NCBI RefSeq assembly: GCF_023091745.1
Contig: NC_068910.1
Coordinates: forward strand, 90,586,170 to 90,650,169
Direction of reading: 5' to 3'
Length of the DNA: 64,000 nt
Origin: Budorcas taxicolor
Lineage: Eukaryota > Chordata > Mammalia > Artiodactyla > Bovidae
The notes below the pieces were generated by a model that saw only the letters and a list, made by a program, of their open reading frames with translations, was not told the origin of the DNA and searched no databases. Within the stretch, counting starts at the first letter, position 1. Every line of letters begins with the position of its first letter. Of this stretch, positions 23,501 to 34,740 are shown piece by piece. The position numbers and the translations under genes are program-made.

Positions 23501-23714
23501 GGGGTTTCCCAGATGGCTCTAGTGGTAAAGAACCCATCTGCCAAATACATATGAGGTGCAGGTTCAATCCCTGGGTTGGAAAGATACCCTGGAGGAGGGC
23601 ACAGCAACCCACTCCAGTATTTTTCCAGTATTGTTGCCTGGAGAATCCCAAAGACAGGGGAACCTGGTGGGTCACACTTCATAGGACATGACTGAAGTGA
23701 CTTAGCATGCATGC
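23501..23714 (+). mobile_element. Bov-tA SINE with target duplication
   Basis: Head 'ggggtttcccagatggctc', B-box 'ggttcaatccc', Bov-A body with an internal duplication of 'ccagtatttt', and tail 'gacttagcatgcatgc'. Flanking AAGATTTAAAAA/AAGACTTAAAAA (23489-23500, 23715-23726) is an 11-of-12 target duplication. Confidence 0.93.
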
Positions 23715-23726
23715 AAGACTTAAAAA

Positions 23727-24526
23727 AAAAGTTTTGAAGATGAAATAGCTTTTGCTTTCAATTTACTTTTAGTTCTGCAAATCTGTTACACTATGTTTTC
23801 TGGCATGATGATGCTTGGTTTTGTGTATATAGATAAAACTCTGCCTTCTTAAGTCTTCTTCCTCCTCATTTACCCTCCTGATTATCATATTGTTACTCTG
23901 CTTTTCCCTTGAAATTACAAAAATGGAGAAAATCTGTGGACTAGCAGTTTGAAACTGTGGTAGCACAGTCCCATTTAGAGGCATGAACATGTATGCTTGT
24001 ATGTGAGGGATGGGGTGGAGGGATCACAACCTTTTGGGATCAAACTAACTGTAATGATGGGCATTTATTGGACAAGATTGACATATTAAAAAACCATTAT
24101 CTCTAATTATTAAGGTAATTTTGTTTTAAATGTAAAAACACATGGTTTTGAGAAAATATAAAAAACTAAAAGTTGAAGTATGGGAAATTCAGGTCTTATA
24201 TTCAAACTCCTTACTTTTCTCTACAAACATAATCTCACTCTTTGAAGTGCCAAACCCTGATATTTTATTCTCCTCTACTTGCCTCTCAAACATTTTCTTC
24301 TCAGAAGGTCAATTCTTTAAAAATTATATTTCTCCAGAGAAGTTTGTCAAATCCATCCTGAACTTGTGACACTAGAAGTTCTCAACAGCTGCTGTCATTT
24401 TTTAGAGCCAAAAAGTAGTTATGTGCTGTGTCACCAATGACCCTTTCATGTTCGTTGATTTCTCTGAAAACATCAAACTGCCTCAGTAAACAAGCACCAT
24501 AGTTGACAGTACTCACATTACCTTTA
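23727..24526. other. AT-rich single-copy DNA
   Basis: No gene or repeat recognised. Confidence 0.5.
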
Positions 24527-24612
24527 TTTTTATTTTTTTTTAATTTTAAAATCTTTAATTCTTACATGTGTTCCCAAACATGAACCCCTCTCCCACCTCC
24601 CTCCCCATAACA
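24527..24612 (-). mobile_element. L1 3'-end fragment, variant terminus
   Basis: A T-run, then 'aattttaaaatctttaattc' and 'acatgtgttcccaaacatga': the complement of the 3' end seen in the L1 at 36125-36175. It carries the variant terminus 'cacatgtaagaatt' instead of the longer terminus at 1-409. Confidence 0.88.
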
Positions 24613-25559
24613 TCTCAGATAAACTTTCAACTTCCTTTAGAAACACAACTACATTATCTCCAGTGTACTATACCTCTCTTGTTAAAATTTTCAACATCGT
24701 ATTACTTATTCTGCTGTGTACTATCATTTATTTTAAATTCTATATTGCAATAAGCAAAAATTATTGTTTGCTCTAAAAAATAACAATTATGACAACTTTT
24801 TTGTGTTTCATGAATTCCTTTTAAGAGTTGTCTTTATTTTTTAACTTGTAGCAATAACATTAACAATAGTCTGAGGTATTAATGAGTTAATTTTACTTTT
24901 ATAATAACTTTTTGGATTTCATGGATAGAAAAAAATATATTTAATGAAAATTGCATTGATTGACAGTCAAATATCTACAATATACTAATACATAGAACAT
25001 CAGGAACTTGTAAAATGTCTGTATGTAACAATACTGTAAGTCTTACACAGGAGTTTTGCTGATAATTAAACCTATATTTTCTTAAAATTTATTTTCACTG
25101 TGCAATTACATGGTTGACATCCACGATATCCCACACTAGGATGGAATCTGTTACTCTTCCCTGCTCATTTTGAAGGTAGAGATCTTCAAGATGGTTTTAT
25201 TTTATTCTATCACTTCCACATTCAAAAACCATCAGTGATTCTCCTTGTCCATAAGATGAACTTCACGTTATATGATGTTCTCATCACAGTTACCTGTAAT
25301 CTGTATCTGTATTGTCCTCATGCTTGGCAAGGTTTATTCCAGCTACAGTCTACCTAACTCCAGTGCAGAGTTTATGGCCATGCTCCTCCCTGAACTACTG
25401 CCCTTAGTTAATGATTTCTTTATTCATCCAGCCAAAAAGTGTAGACCAACCACTAGATGCTTCATAATTTTCTCTGGGGAAGGAATACATGAACTGAGAC
25501 CTAACCAGCCAAGAGACCAGCATGTGGAGATAAACGGAAAAGTGGAGACTAGAACTGTT
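24613..25559. other. Single-copy DNA, nothing firm
   Basis: 25190-25390 has faint L2-like wording but I cannot support a call. No gene seen. Confidence 0.4.
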
Positions 25560-25767
25560 GGGTTTCCCTGGCAGCTCAGATGGTAAAGAATGTGCCTCAG
25601 TGTGGGACACCAGGATCCAATTCCTGGTTTGGGAAGATCCCCTGGAGGAGGGCATGGCAACCCACTCCAGTATTCTTGCCTGAAAAATCCCATGGAGAGA
25701 GAAGTGTGGCAGACTAGAGTCCATAGGGTCACAAAGAGTCACATACGACTAAGCAGCAAAGCACAGA
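25560..25767 (+). mobile_element. Bov-tA SINE, diverged
   Basis: 'gggtttccctggcagctcag', B-box-like 'ggatccaattcct', Bov-A body and 'cgactaagcagcaaagcac' tail. Confidence 0.92.
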
Positions 25768-26009
25768 ACAGGAGACTATAATAAACCAAGACAGCATCTA
25801 ATTCAACAGCTTTAAGGCAAAAGAAGTTAGAATATTTGAGAAACAGAAAGAAAACAAGTGCAGTAGAAGCATAATATCTCAGGATGAAACAGGTTAAGAG
25901 ATAGAGATCTGGTAGGTAATAGTAATGAGTGTAGAAGAACACAGACCAAAAGTTGCACAGAAAATAAAGGAAACAGCCTTCGTAGCAATATCAATCCAAA
26001 TTAAATCTG

Positions 26010-26340
26010 TATGCCTTGTATGACCTTTGACTTAGCAATACCTACCTCTCAGATACCCTAGCACATACGTGAACAAAGTTTGAACAAAGTTATTGTAATG
26101 TATTATGAAAAGATGAAAAGCAGCTCAGATATATCCATCAGTGGGGACCTAGGCAGATAAATTAAGGTACATTATACAGTAAGGTATTATGTAGCCGATA
26201 AATAATACAAAACTCTGCAGTGCTGTTACGTAAACAGCTCCAAGATACAATGTTTAGTAAAAAAAAAAAAAAAAGCAAAATGTGAATTGTATGATGGTAT
26301 GATGCATTTATATAAAAAAAAGAGAGGAAAAATAAAAATA
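26010..26340 (+). mobile_element. Ancient L1 (L1M/L1ME-like) 3' fragment
   Basis: Ordered landmarks: 'atgacctttgacttagcaat', 'aaagttattgtaatg', 'tatatccatcagtgggga', 'ggtacattatacagtaagg', 'tatgtagccgataaa', 'ctccaagatacaatgtttag'. These follow the conserved L1M ORF2 terminus. It ends in an A-rich stretch. Confidence 0.65.
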
Positions 26341-26344
26341 CTAT

Positions 26345-26950
26345 AATTAATTTTCTGTTGCTGCCATACAAATTACCACAGACTCAGCAGTTTAAAACAA
26401 TATAAATTTATCATTTCATGGTTTCTGTAAAGTTAGTCATGTTAGGGTCTCACAAAGATGAAATCAGTGTGTTTGGCATCCCAGTCTCTTTGGAGATTCT
26501 TGGGACAGGTACATTTCAAACTCAATCAGGTTGTTGGCAGAACAATTTTCCCTGTGATCATAGGACTGGGGTCTCCATTTTCTTGTTGGCTTTTGGCTGG
26601 GAGTTGTTTTCATCTCCAGAGGCCACTCACATTCCCAGTGTAAGAGGGCAGGTGATCTTCAAACCAGCAATGACTGCTTGGTCCTTCTCACTCTTCAAAT
26701 CTCTCATTTCCCATCTGCCTGACTCTTCTGCTTTCCTCTCTGTGATTTACTTTTATGCCTTCCTCTCCTGTTTTACAGGGTTTTGTGACCTCAGAGCCAG
26801 AATAATCAAAGATAATCTCCCTATTTTAATGTTAGCTGATTAGTAGCCTTAATTACATTTGCTAAATCCCCACAGTAGTCACTAGATTAGCATTTGGTTA
26901 AAAACCAGGGGACCTGAATCCGATGGAACATCTTTAGAATTTTGCCTTCT
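26345..26950 (-). mobile_element. MaLR LTR remnant (MLT1-like), antisense
   Basis: It opens with 'ttctgttgctgccatacaaa' and 'ttaccacagactcagcagtt' and proceeds through 'gatgaaatcagtg', 'tcttcaaatctctc' and 'gataatctccctatttt' to 'taattacatttgctaaatcc'. This is the antisense order of a MaLR-type LTR. It is an ancient, non-coding fragment; the 141-codon plus ORF inside (26418-26843) is a chance reading. Confidence 0.65.
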
Positions 26951-27238
26951 ACAGATATATTCCTATACTTGTGTGCTTTTTATATGCAAATTGAAACTCA
27001 ATTTACATTTTGAAAAAAGATGAGAATGTAATAACAGTGGCAACCTGGGTGTATATGTGTGTACTAGTGTGGAGAGGAAAATGATGTGGAAAATGGAGGA
27101 AGGCATAGAAAGATTCTTTCCTAATATTCTTGTAGTCATGTTTGGACCATGTAACAATATAAGTAATATGGCATATGAGATTTTTAAAGCATCACATAAC
27201 TAGCCAAACCATATTTAAAACATTTTATTTTGCTTAAA

Positions 27239-27452
27239 GGGCTTCCCTGGTGGCTCAGACAGTAAAGAACCCACCTGCAATTCAGGAGACCTGGGTTCAA
27301 TTCTTGGGCTGGAAAGATCCCCTGGAGAAGGGCATGGCAACCCATTCCAGTACTCTTACTTGGAGAATTCCATGGACAGAGGAACCTGCTGGGTTACAGT
27401 TCAGAGGATTGAAAAAGTCGGACATGACTGAAGTGACCAAGCACATTCATGC
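27239..27452 (+). mobile_element. Bov-tA SINE with 12-bp target duplication
   Basis: 'gggcttccctggtggctcag', B-box 'ggttcaattct', full Bov-A body and 'gaccaagcacattcatgc' tail. ATTTTGCTTAAA is repeated exactly at 27227-27238 and 27453-27464. Confidence 0.96.
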
Positions 27453-27710
27453 ATTTTGCTTAAATAAAGTTTACAATGGCAACATGTATATCAAACCGAG
27501 ATATGTGGCACAGTTCTTTCAAGTTTGATATACTTCTATGACAAATAGTGTGTTATGGCATAGATCCACTGCTTTTCTATGTTTAGACATGCAAATCATT
27601 TTTGCAGCATGTGATAATATCATTTGACTTTAAATTTGGACAAACTCTTTAGCATATGTCAACTAAAATAACAGCATATGAGACATCTTTAATGATCAAA
27701 TGTGCATACA

Positions 27711-27786
27711 AGGAATTGCCTGGTGGTCCAGTAGTTAAGATTCCTCCTCCCACTGCAGGGAGCCCAGGTTTGATCCCTGGTAGGGA
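27711..27786 (+). mobile_element. CHR-type SINE, left half
   Basis: A tRNA-like head of the cetartiodactyl CHR type: 'ttgcctggtggtccagtag', B-box 'ggtttgatccctggt'. The element stops at 'aggga' and resumes at 28924 after a BovB insertion. Confidence 0.8.
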
Positions 27787-28923
27787 TAAAGTAAGCGAGT
27801 TCCATAAAAACATATATTTCTGCTTTATTGATTATGCCAAAGCCTTTGACTGTGTGGATCACAATAAACTGTGGAAAATTCTCAAAGAGATGGGAAGACC
27901 AGACCACCTGACCTGCCTCTTGAGAAACCTGTATGCTGGTCAGTTTGGAGTTAGAACTGAACATGGAACAACAGACTGGTTCCAAATAGAAAAAGGAGTA
28001 CGTCAAGGCTGTATATTGTCACCCTGCTTATTTAACTTCTATGCAGAGCACATCATGAGAAACACTGGGCTAGAAGAAGCCCAAGCTGGAATCAAGATTG
28101 CCGGGAGAAATATCAATAACCTCAGATATGCAGATGACACCACCCTTATGGCAGAAAGTGAAGAGGAACTAAAAAGCCTCTTGATGAAAGTGAAAGAGGA
28201 GAGTGAAAAAGTTGGCTTAAAGCTCAACATTCAGGAAACTAAGATCATGGCATCTGGTCCCATCACTTCATGGGAAATAGATGGGGAAACAGTGGAAACA
28301 GTGTCAGACTTTATTTTGGGGGGCTCCAAAATCACTGCAGATGGTGATTGCAGCTATGAAATTAAAAGACGCTTACTCCTTGGAAGAAAAGTTATGACCA
28401 ACCTAGATAACATGTTGAAAAGCAGAAACGTTACTTTGCCAACAAAGGTCCATCTAGTCAAGGCTATGGTTTTTCCAGTGGTCATGTATGGATGTGAGAG
28501 TTGGACTGTAAAGAAGGCTGAGGACTGAAGAACTTATGCTTTTGAACTGTGGTGTTGGAGAAGACTCTTGAGAGCCCCTTGGACTGCAAGGAAATCCAGC
28601 CAGTCCATCCTAAAGGGGACCAGTCTTTGGTGTTTATTGGAAGGATTGATGCTGAAGCTGAAACTCCAATACTTTGGCCACCTCATGCAAAGAGTTTATT
28701 GGAAAAGACTCTGATGCTGGGAGGGATTGGGGGCAGGAGGAGAAGGGGACGACCGAGGATGAGATGGCTGGATGGCATCACGGACTTGATGGACGTGAGT
28801 CTGAGTGAACTCTGGGAGTTGGTGATGGACAGGGAGGCCTGGCGTGCTGCGATTCATGGGGTCGCAAAGAGTCGGACACGACTGAGTGACTGAATTGAGC
28901 TGAACTGAACTGAACTGAACTGA
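27787..28923 (+). mobile_element. BovB LINE inserted into a CHR SINE
   Basis: 5'-truncated BovB from just upstream of RT motif A to the (TGAAC)n tail. The 5-bp AGGGA is present on both sides (27782-27786 and 28924-28928). CpGs are well kept in the 3' 200 bp. The RT frame is open to 28528 and then closes; the C-terminal part continues in another frame (28549-28893). Confidence 0.92.
27790..28528 (+). pseudogene. BovB reverse transcriptase fragment, YADD intact
   Basis: The open frame begins at 27656 in unique and CHR SINE sequence; BovB-derived residues start at about residue 45 with FHKNIYFCFIDYAKAFD. Motifs: 'GVRQGCILSPCLF', YADD at about residues 158-161 of the frame, 'GSKITADGDCSYEI', 'VVMYGCESW'. 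It stops after 'VKKAED', about 100 codons short; the missing end ('WRAAIHGVAKSRTRLSD') is in the +1/-1 frame at 28690-28893. The best preserved RT palm in the window, but lacking endonuclease and fingers. Confidence 0.9.
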
Positions 28924-29054
28924 AGGGAACTAAGATCCCACATGCAACAGGGCAACTAAGCCTTCAGGGCACAAATAGAGAAAAGTGTACATCACATGAA
29001 AAGATCCCAGAGATACAACTAAGACATAATGCAGCCAATAAATAAAAATAAAAA
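28924..29054 (+). mobile_element. CHR-type SINE, right half
   Basis: 'aactaagatcccacatgcaa', 'gggcaactaagcc', 'agatcccagagatacaact' and 'aagacataatgcagccaat', ending in an (AAATA)n-like tail. It continues directly from 27786 once the BovB is removed. Confidence 0.8.
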
Positions 29055-29309
29055 TCACTTGCTCTTCTACATTTAAAAAAATGTGCAGAGAGACTGAAAT
29101 AAAATGACTACATAAGACGTATACATCGTCTTTTCTAGAATACATAAAAGTGAAGAAGGAAATTAAAATTTTATAGCTAAATCTCAAGGATATGTCCAAA
29201 ACTCTCGAAAATTTAGTGAACTCCAATTTGTGGAATGTTTACCTCAGTGATGCTAGGTGGGAAACACATTCCTGTTAAAAGATTACCAAAAAGATCTAAT
29301 GGCCAAATC

Positions 29310-29800
29310 CATGAGTTTCTTCCCCAAACTCTCCTATCTTCTTGCACCATGTGATATGCTGTCCATACCCTCCTTTTAAAACTTTGTTAGGGGATGATAG
29401 TCTTCTGTGGGGGCTCTTCTACATCTTGCTTATACATACCAAGAAGGTAAGACCCTGATCACTTTTCACGGGGCCATTCCTCATGTTTCTGTTTGCAGCC
29501 AGCAATATTAAGGGATGATGTAAGGTCTGCCCTTGGGAAAAAAAATACAGGGTTGCTTACAGGCTGCTATAAACTTGTAAGTTACCAAGGTTTAGCGTCT
29601 TTCTCTTATAATATAGCCCACTGTGTGTGCAGACATCCATCTAGGCCCACTTGTATCACCCATGTGGGAACTGAAGTTCAGAGAACCTACATGACCACAC
29701 AGACAATCTGGCTAATGCTTTTGATGTGAATAATAAAGTCCTTCATCTCTGACCCAGCAGCCTTGCATCTTCTGTTGGCATCCAGAAAATAGTGAAATGT
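29310..29800 (+). mobile_element. Possible solo-LTR remnant
   Basis: The stretch ends with 'gaataataaagtccttcatc' and 'tctgacccagcagccttgc', which looks like an LTR polyadenylation signal with a downstream R/U5 segment. No paired LTR, primer-binding site or retroviral coding sequence is seen. The family is not recognised and the boundaries are uncertain. Confidence 0.35.
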
Positions 29801-30161
29801 TAACTTGTTTGCTGGCAAGCAAGGTAAAATTGTCATTCTTCACAGTTCTTGACACTTTCTCAATACATTTCTATGAAGATGCTCTTTCATTTGTGGTTAT
29901 CGCCCTGTTTACTCCACCACTCCCTCTTGCATCTAATCTTAGCCATTTCAGAAATGCTAATACTATATAGGGTTCTGTCCATGGTCCTGTTTTACTTTTA
30001 TGTCATACTTTTGCCCTGAGAACACTTTTTATCCATTAGTTCTACTATTATATGTATACTCAGATTACTTTTAAAAATACATTCTTCAAAACTCTTCTAT
30101 TGCCTTAGCTCCAGCCATCTTCATTCAACTTTTTAATAGTTATCGTCTATCAAATATGCTA
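29801..30161. other. Unassigned pyrimidine-rich DNA
   Basis: No gene recognised. Wording is reminiscent of degraded L2, but not enough to call. Confidence 0.35.
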
Positions 30162-30174
30162 TAGACTTCTCAAA

Positions 30175-30490
30175 GTGAAAGTGAAATTGAAAGTCACTTA
30201 GTCATGTCTGACTCTTTGCAACCCCATGGACTATACAGTTCATGGAATTCTCCAGGCCAGAATACTGGAGTGGGTAGCCCTTCCCTTCTCCAGGGGATCT
30301 TCCCAACCCAGGGATCAAACCCAGGTGTCCCGCATTGCAGGCAGATTCTTTACCAGCTGAGCCACCAGGAAAGCCCAAGAACATTGGAGTGTGTAGTTTA
30401 TCCCTTCTCCAGCAGATCTTCCCAACCCAGGAATTGAACCGGGGTCTCCTGCATTGCAGGTGGATTCTTTACTAGTCTAAGGGAAGCCCT
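30175..30490 (-). mobile_element. Composite Bov-tA SINE: tRNA head, part Bov-A, then full Bov-tA
   Basis: On the minus strand the order is tRNA head (30489-30410), truncated Bov-A (to about 30377), a second tRNA head (30376-30310) and full Bov-A (30310-30175). A single 12-of-13 duplication TAGACTTCTCAAA/TAGACTCCTCAAA (30162-30174, 30491-30503) encloses both, so the composite inserted as one unit. Confidence 0.9.
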
Positions 30491-30503
30491 TAGACTCCTC
30501 AAA

Positions 30504-30819
30504 CAATATCATTTAAAATAATTGCCATTATTTTATGTAATGATCACTGTGTTCCAAAGTGTAAAATATTGGTTTCATCTTTAACCCCTCTAAAAATTGT
30601 ATCAATTACAAATATAAGTGTCTTAAGCCTCATTTTCATTTCAGTGCCATTGTTCTCTCACCTCATGTATTACATTAACTCCTGACCAGTCCTCTTCATT
30701 TTATTCACACAGTCCCCATACATTTCATGCTCTGAACTGCTCACACAGTTATCTTTATTAAATTTGAATATATTACCATAAGTGTCCTCTATATTACCTA
30801 TGGATTTAACAGTACTACT
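30504..30819. other. Unassigned DNA
   Basis: No feature recognised. Confidence 0.45.
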
Positions 30820-31034
30820 TTGAAATACTTTGGCCACCTGATACAAAGAACTGACTCATTGGAAAAGACCTTGGTGCTGGGAAAAGTTGAAGGCAGGAGG
30901 AGAAGGGGACAACAGGGTGAGATGGTTGGATGGCATCACCGACTTGATGGACATGAGTTTGAGCAAGCTCTGGAAGTTGGTGATGGACAGGGAAGCAAAG
31001 AGTTGGACACAACTGAGCAACTGAACTAAACTCA
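30820..31034 (+). mobile_element. BovB LINE 3'-end fragment
   Basis: It encodes 'KYFGHLIQRTDSLEKTLVLGKVEGRRRRG' wording at 30820-30910 and ends 'gagcaactgaactaaactca'. A short deletion removes part of the EAWRAAIHG region ('gggaagcaaagagttgg'). Confidence 0.9.
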
Positions 31035-31740
31035 CCTTGAATTGACAACCCAAATGCTCCACAAAATTTCCCAAAATTTTACTTCAAATCTCTATTATTG
31101 TATATCATGCTGACAGGTGTATACACATCCACAAGTATGCACACACTCATCTTGTACTATACACAAGACCCTTCAAATCATGATAACCATCTCACATTCT
31201 CACTCTAACCTCTTCTCTCTTTGGTCTTGGGGCATGCTGTCCCTTCTGTTGGAATTATAGCAACCCCCTGAATAATTGCTACTCCTCATCCAATTAATAA
31301 CTGAACAGAATTCCTTTGCTTCTTTAGCCTCACTACTTTCTTCCTCATCTATTTTCTCACAATACCATATTCTCCTTTTTATTATAAGGGAAACCATCAA
31401 ATATTTCCACCCTAGGCCATGGAATAAAAGAACTTGTATCCTTAATCTACTTTCATATGGTCTATATGCTGGATTTCAACTAAACATTATCTGTTTGCCA
31501 CATCATATAGCTCTATCAGTGCTTTCAAAGATAGCTTACTCATTATCTTATGTTTGAGTAGAGAGATGTGTGAACAATCTTCTAAATCTCCAGGTCTCTC
31601 TCCATAAATCTATGTATAAAGCTCATGGCTTTCTGCTCTATCTGTACTTATCTCTGTGATTTTCTACAGATCTATTTATATCACCGTATTATTAAACGTT
31701 TTGGTACCTCTGTCATATTCTTCATCTCTGCCTTAAGTCC
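31035..31740. other. Pyrimidine-rich unassigned DNA
   Basis: No gene; the ORFs are short and unrecognised. Confidence 0.4.
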
Positions 31741-31751
31741 AGTTGTCATCT

Positions 31752-31886
31752 GCCCCTGCTCCTGCCAGGTCTCTTCAGTCCTGTTCGACTCTGTGCAACC
31801 CCGTAGATGGCAGCCCACCAGGCTCCTCTGTCCCTGGGATTCTCCAGGCAAGAACACTGGAGTGGGTTGCCATTTCCTTCTCCCCT
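31752..31886 (-). mobile_element. Bov-A monomer SINE with target duplication
   Basis: A single Bov-A unit in reverse: 'gtctcttcagtcctgttcg', 'cccaccaggctcctctgtcc', 'gagtgggttgccatttcc'. AGTTGTCATCT flanks it exactly at 31741-31751 and 31887-31897. A single monomer with a perfect duplication suggests 5' truncation of a Bov-A2 during insertion. Confidence 0.94.
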
Positions 31887-31897
31887 AGTTGTCATCT

Positions 31898-32900
31898 AGG
31901 TGGTTTCAAAATCCACGTGGTTAAATTTATCCAAATTTTTAGCCCCACAGTTTGGTAACTTCACATCTATATTTGTGTCATTCACTCCTGGCCATACCTT
32001 ATAATATTTTTCACCTACAACATTTACTTCTGAAATCCTGAATTCAAGTATATATTGACCACAGCTTCCTGCACTTTCTAACCTTTAATTCATGAATCAC
32101 ATGCTGCTCTTTAACTTTATATGTAGAGATTTATAACCCCTTGATGTTTCAGTTTTCTTCCTCAAAACATCTATTCTTTTCTGATTTAGCCTAAGACCTA
32201 TGAATATTAAATTACTTTTCTACCACATTTTAAACTTCTTTTCTTTTTCCCCTAAAAATGTACTCAACCAGAAAAAAGGTATCACATTGGCTGAAATTGC
32301 TATCCACGTTCACTGGTCCAAAGCCTAGAGTGGCTGAGAGCTATGGAAGAAAATCTACACAGAATTATCACTTCAAATGTCTGCCCTTGGATCACAGTTG
32401 GGTATCAGAGTCCTGACTGTCAATCCTTCCATTTATCCTCAGTTATTTCTCTTTCAACTGTTCTCCAATAATAATTATTTGCAGATCTCTTCAAATCTCA
32501 GAACTCTCAGAAAGCAAACTAGGCTCTTATTTTAGGAACTAACACAATGTCTACTCTGCGATTCAAACATTTACTGATGTCTTCACTTACCTTCACCTTT
32601 CTTCTAGTTTTGAAGAGTGAATTTCCCTCTAACGTTTTAACACAAAAATGTTTCATCTTCGGATTTCTGTAGTGCTTAATCATTTATGAAAACCATATTT
32701 TTTTAATGTAGTTTCTTTTTCTCTTTATTCTTTCCCTCTTTCATAATCTCTTTCTATTGCCACATTCAGCTGCTTTCATCCTATTTTCATCTTTAAGACT
32801 GTCACTGAAAAATTTCATCCTCAGATGCAAAATTACCACCACACTCATCTTCAAGCCATTTTCTTTCCAAGAGTAATCTAAACATGCTGAGTTTACTTCC
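31898..32900. other. Pyrimidine-rich unassigned DNA, perhaps upstream L2
   Basis: Same base composition as the L2-like block that follows, but no landmark I can name. Confidence 0.35.
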
Positions 32901-33536
32901 TGACAACCTGTTTATTGTTCAGCACTTATTATTTGATCTGGATTCTTCTCATATTCCACTGAATTTGATTTTTCCTAATTACCAAATCAAGAACATACTT
33001 TAAATCATGCTTAGAATCTCTTCATTGTATCTGATATTATCAAACTCTCCTCAAATCCTTATTCATATTTGTGACACAGATATGATTCTCTGATTCTCCC
33101 TGTAACTCTAGGACTCCTCCTCTCTCTTTCTCTCTCTCTGTCTGGTTTTTAGCACATTGAAATTATCATGATTCACTCTCTCTGATACCATCCATTCTCT
33201 TGGTTTCAATCACCACCTATATGTTCATGGTTTCCAGTACAAGTTTAACCCAGACTTCTAAGTTTTACATTAATCATTTCTTTTTTTCTAAGTTTCAGAT
33301 GCATATATAAAAAATTGGTAAATATTTCAAATGAATATTAATATTACAAACATACTTTGATATTCACTTGTCATTATATCATATATATGTGTATATTTAA
33401 TACGTGTATATATATATATATATATGAAATACCCAAAGTGTAGCATGAACTAGTCACCAGGCATATGGTTATTAACAAAGCATACTTCTTTCTTCCCTTC
33501 TGAAATTTATAGTCTATATCTAAAATCAAGCTCATC
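32901..33536 (+). mobile_element. L2-like LINE remnant, left part
   Basis: CT-rich wording such as 'ctctaggactcctcctctct' followed by repeated 'ctctttctct' resembles the L2 segment just upstream of its conserved end. It is interrupted at 33537 by the young L1 and probably continues at 36267. No open frame. Confidence 0.45.
33366..33425. repeat. (TA)n-rich microsatellite
   Basis: An interrupted TA/TG repeat with a pure TATATA run at about 33406-33424. Confidence 0.85.
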
Positions 33537-34740
33537 CTTCTATTCCTGCTTTCTGGAGAGTTTTAATCATAAATGGATGTTGAATTTTGTCAAAGGCCTT
33601 CTCTGCATCTATTGAGATAATCATATGGTTTTTATTTTTCAGTTTGTTAATGTGGTGAATTACATTGATTGATTTGCGGATATTGAAGAATCCTTGCATC
33701 CCTGGGATAAAGCCCACTTGGTCATGGTGTATGATCTTTTTAATGTGTTGTTGGATTCTGATTGCTAGAATTTTGTTGAGGATTTTTGCATCTATGTTCA
33801 TCAGTGATATTGGCCTGTAGTTTTCTTTTTTTGTGACATCTTTGTCAGGTTTTGGTATTAGAGTGATGGTGGCCTCATAGAATGAGTTTGGAAGTTTACC
33901 TTCCTCTGCAATTTTCTGGAAGAGTTTGAGTAGGATAGGTGTTAGCTCTTCTCGAAATTTTTGGTAGAATTCAGCTGTGAAGCCGTCTGGACCTGGGCTT
34001 TTGTTTCCTGGAAGATTTCTGATTACAGTTTCAATTTCCGTGCTTGTGATGGGTCTGTTAAGATTTTCTATTTCTTCCTGGTTCAGTTTTGGAAAATTGT
34101 ACTTTTCTAAGAATTTGTCCATTTCTTCCACGTTGTCCATTTTATTGGCATACAACTGCTGATAGTAGTCTCTTATGATCCTTTGTATTTCTGTGTTGTC
34201 TGTTGTGATCTCTCCATTTTCATTTCTAATTTTATTGATTTGATTTTTCTCTCTTTGCTTCTTGATGAGTCTGGCTAATGGTTTGTCAATTTTATTTATC
34301 CTTTCAAAGAACCAGCTTTTGGCTTTGTTGATTTTTGCTATGGTCTCTTTTGTTTCTTTTGCATTTATTTCTGCCCTAATTTTTAAGATTTCTTTCCTTC
34401 TACTAACTCTGGGGTTCTCCAATTCTTCCTTTTCTAGTTGCTTTAGTTGTAGAGTTAGGTTATTTATTTGACTTTTTTCTTGTTTCTTGAGGTATGCCTG
34501 TATTGCTATGAACTTTCCTCTTAGCACTGCTTTTATAGTGTCCCACAGGTTTTGGGTTGTTGTGTTTTCATTTTCATTAGTTTCTATGCATATTTTGATT
34601 TCTTTTTTGATTTCTTCTATGATTTGTTGGTTATTCAGAAGTGTGTTGTTCAACCTCCATATGTTGGAATTTTTAGTATTTTTTCTCCTGTAATTGAGAT
34701 CTAATCTTAATGCATTATGGTCAGAAAAGATGCTTGGCAC
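33532..34740 (-). pseudogene. L1 ORF2p fragment, endonuclease end through RT motif A
   Basis: The open frame runs 34842-33532 (436 codons), but the first ~34 residues are antisense of the other half. L1 sequence starts at PSIFSDHNALRL (the conserved SDH of the endonuclease) and runs through the linker, 'NRPITSTEIETVI', 'GPDGFTAEFYQ' and 'LIPKPDKDVTKKENYRPISL' to motif A 'SIDAEKAFDKIQ' near residues 410-421. It ends at the target site, so the catalytic FADD-type motif C is absent. Confidence 0.92.

Noticed and set aside
26418..26843. 141-codon plus ORF as a gene
   Set aside because: It overlaps an antisense MaLR LTR remnant and has no domain of its own.
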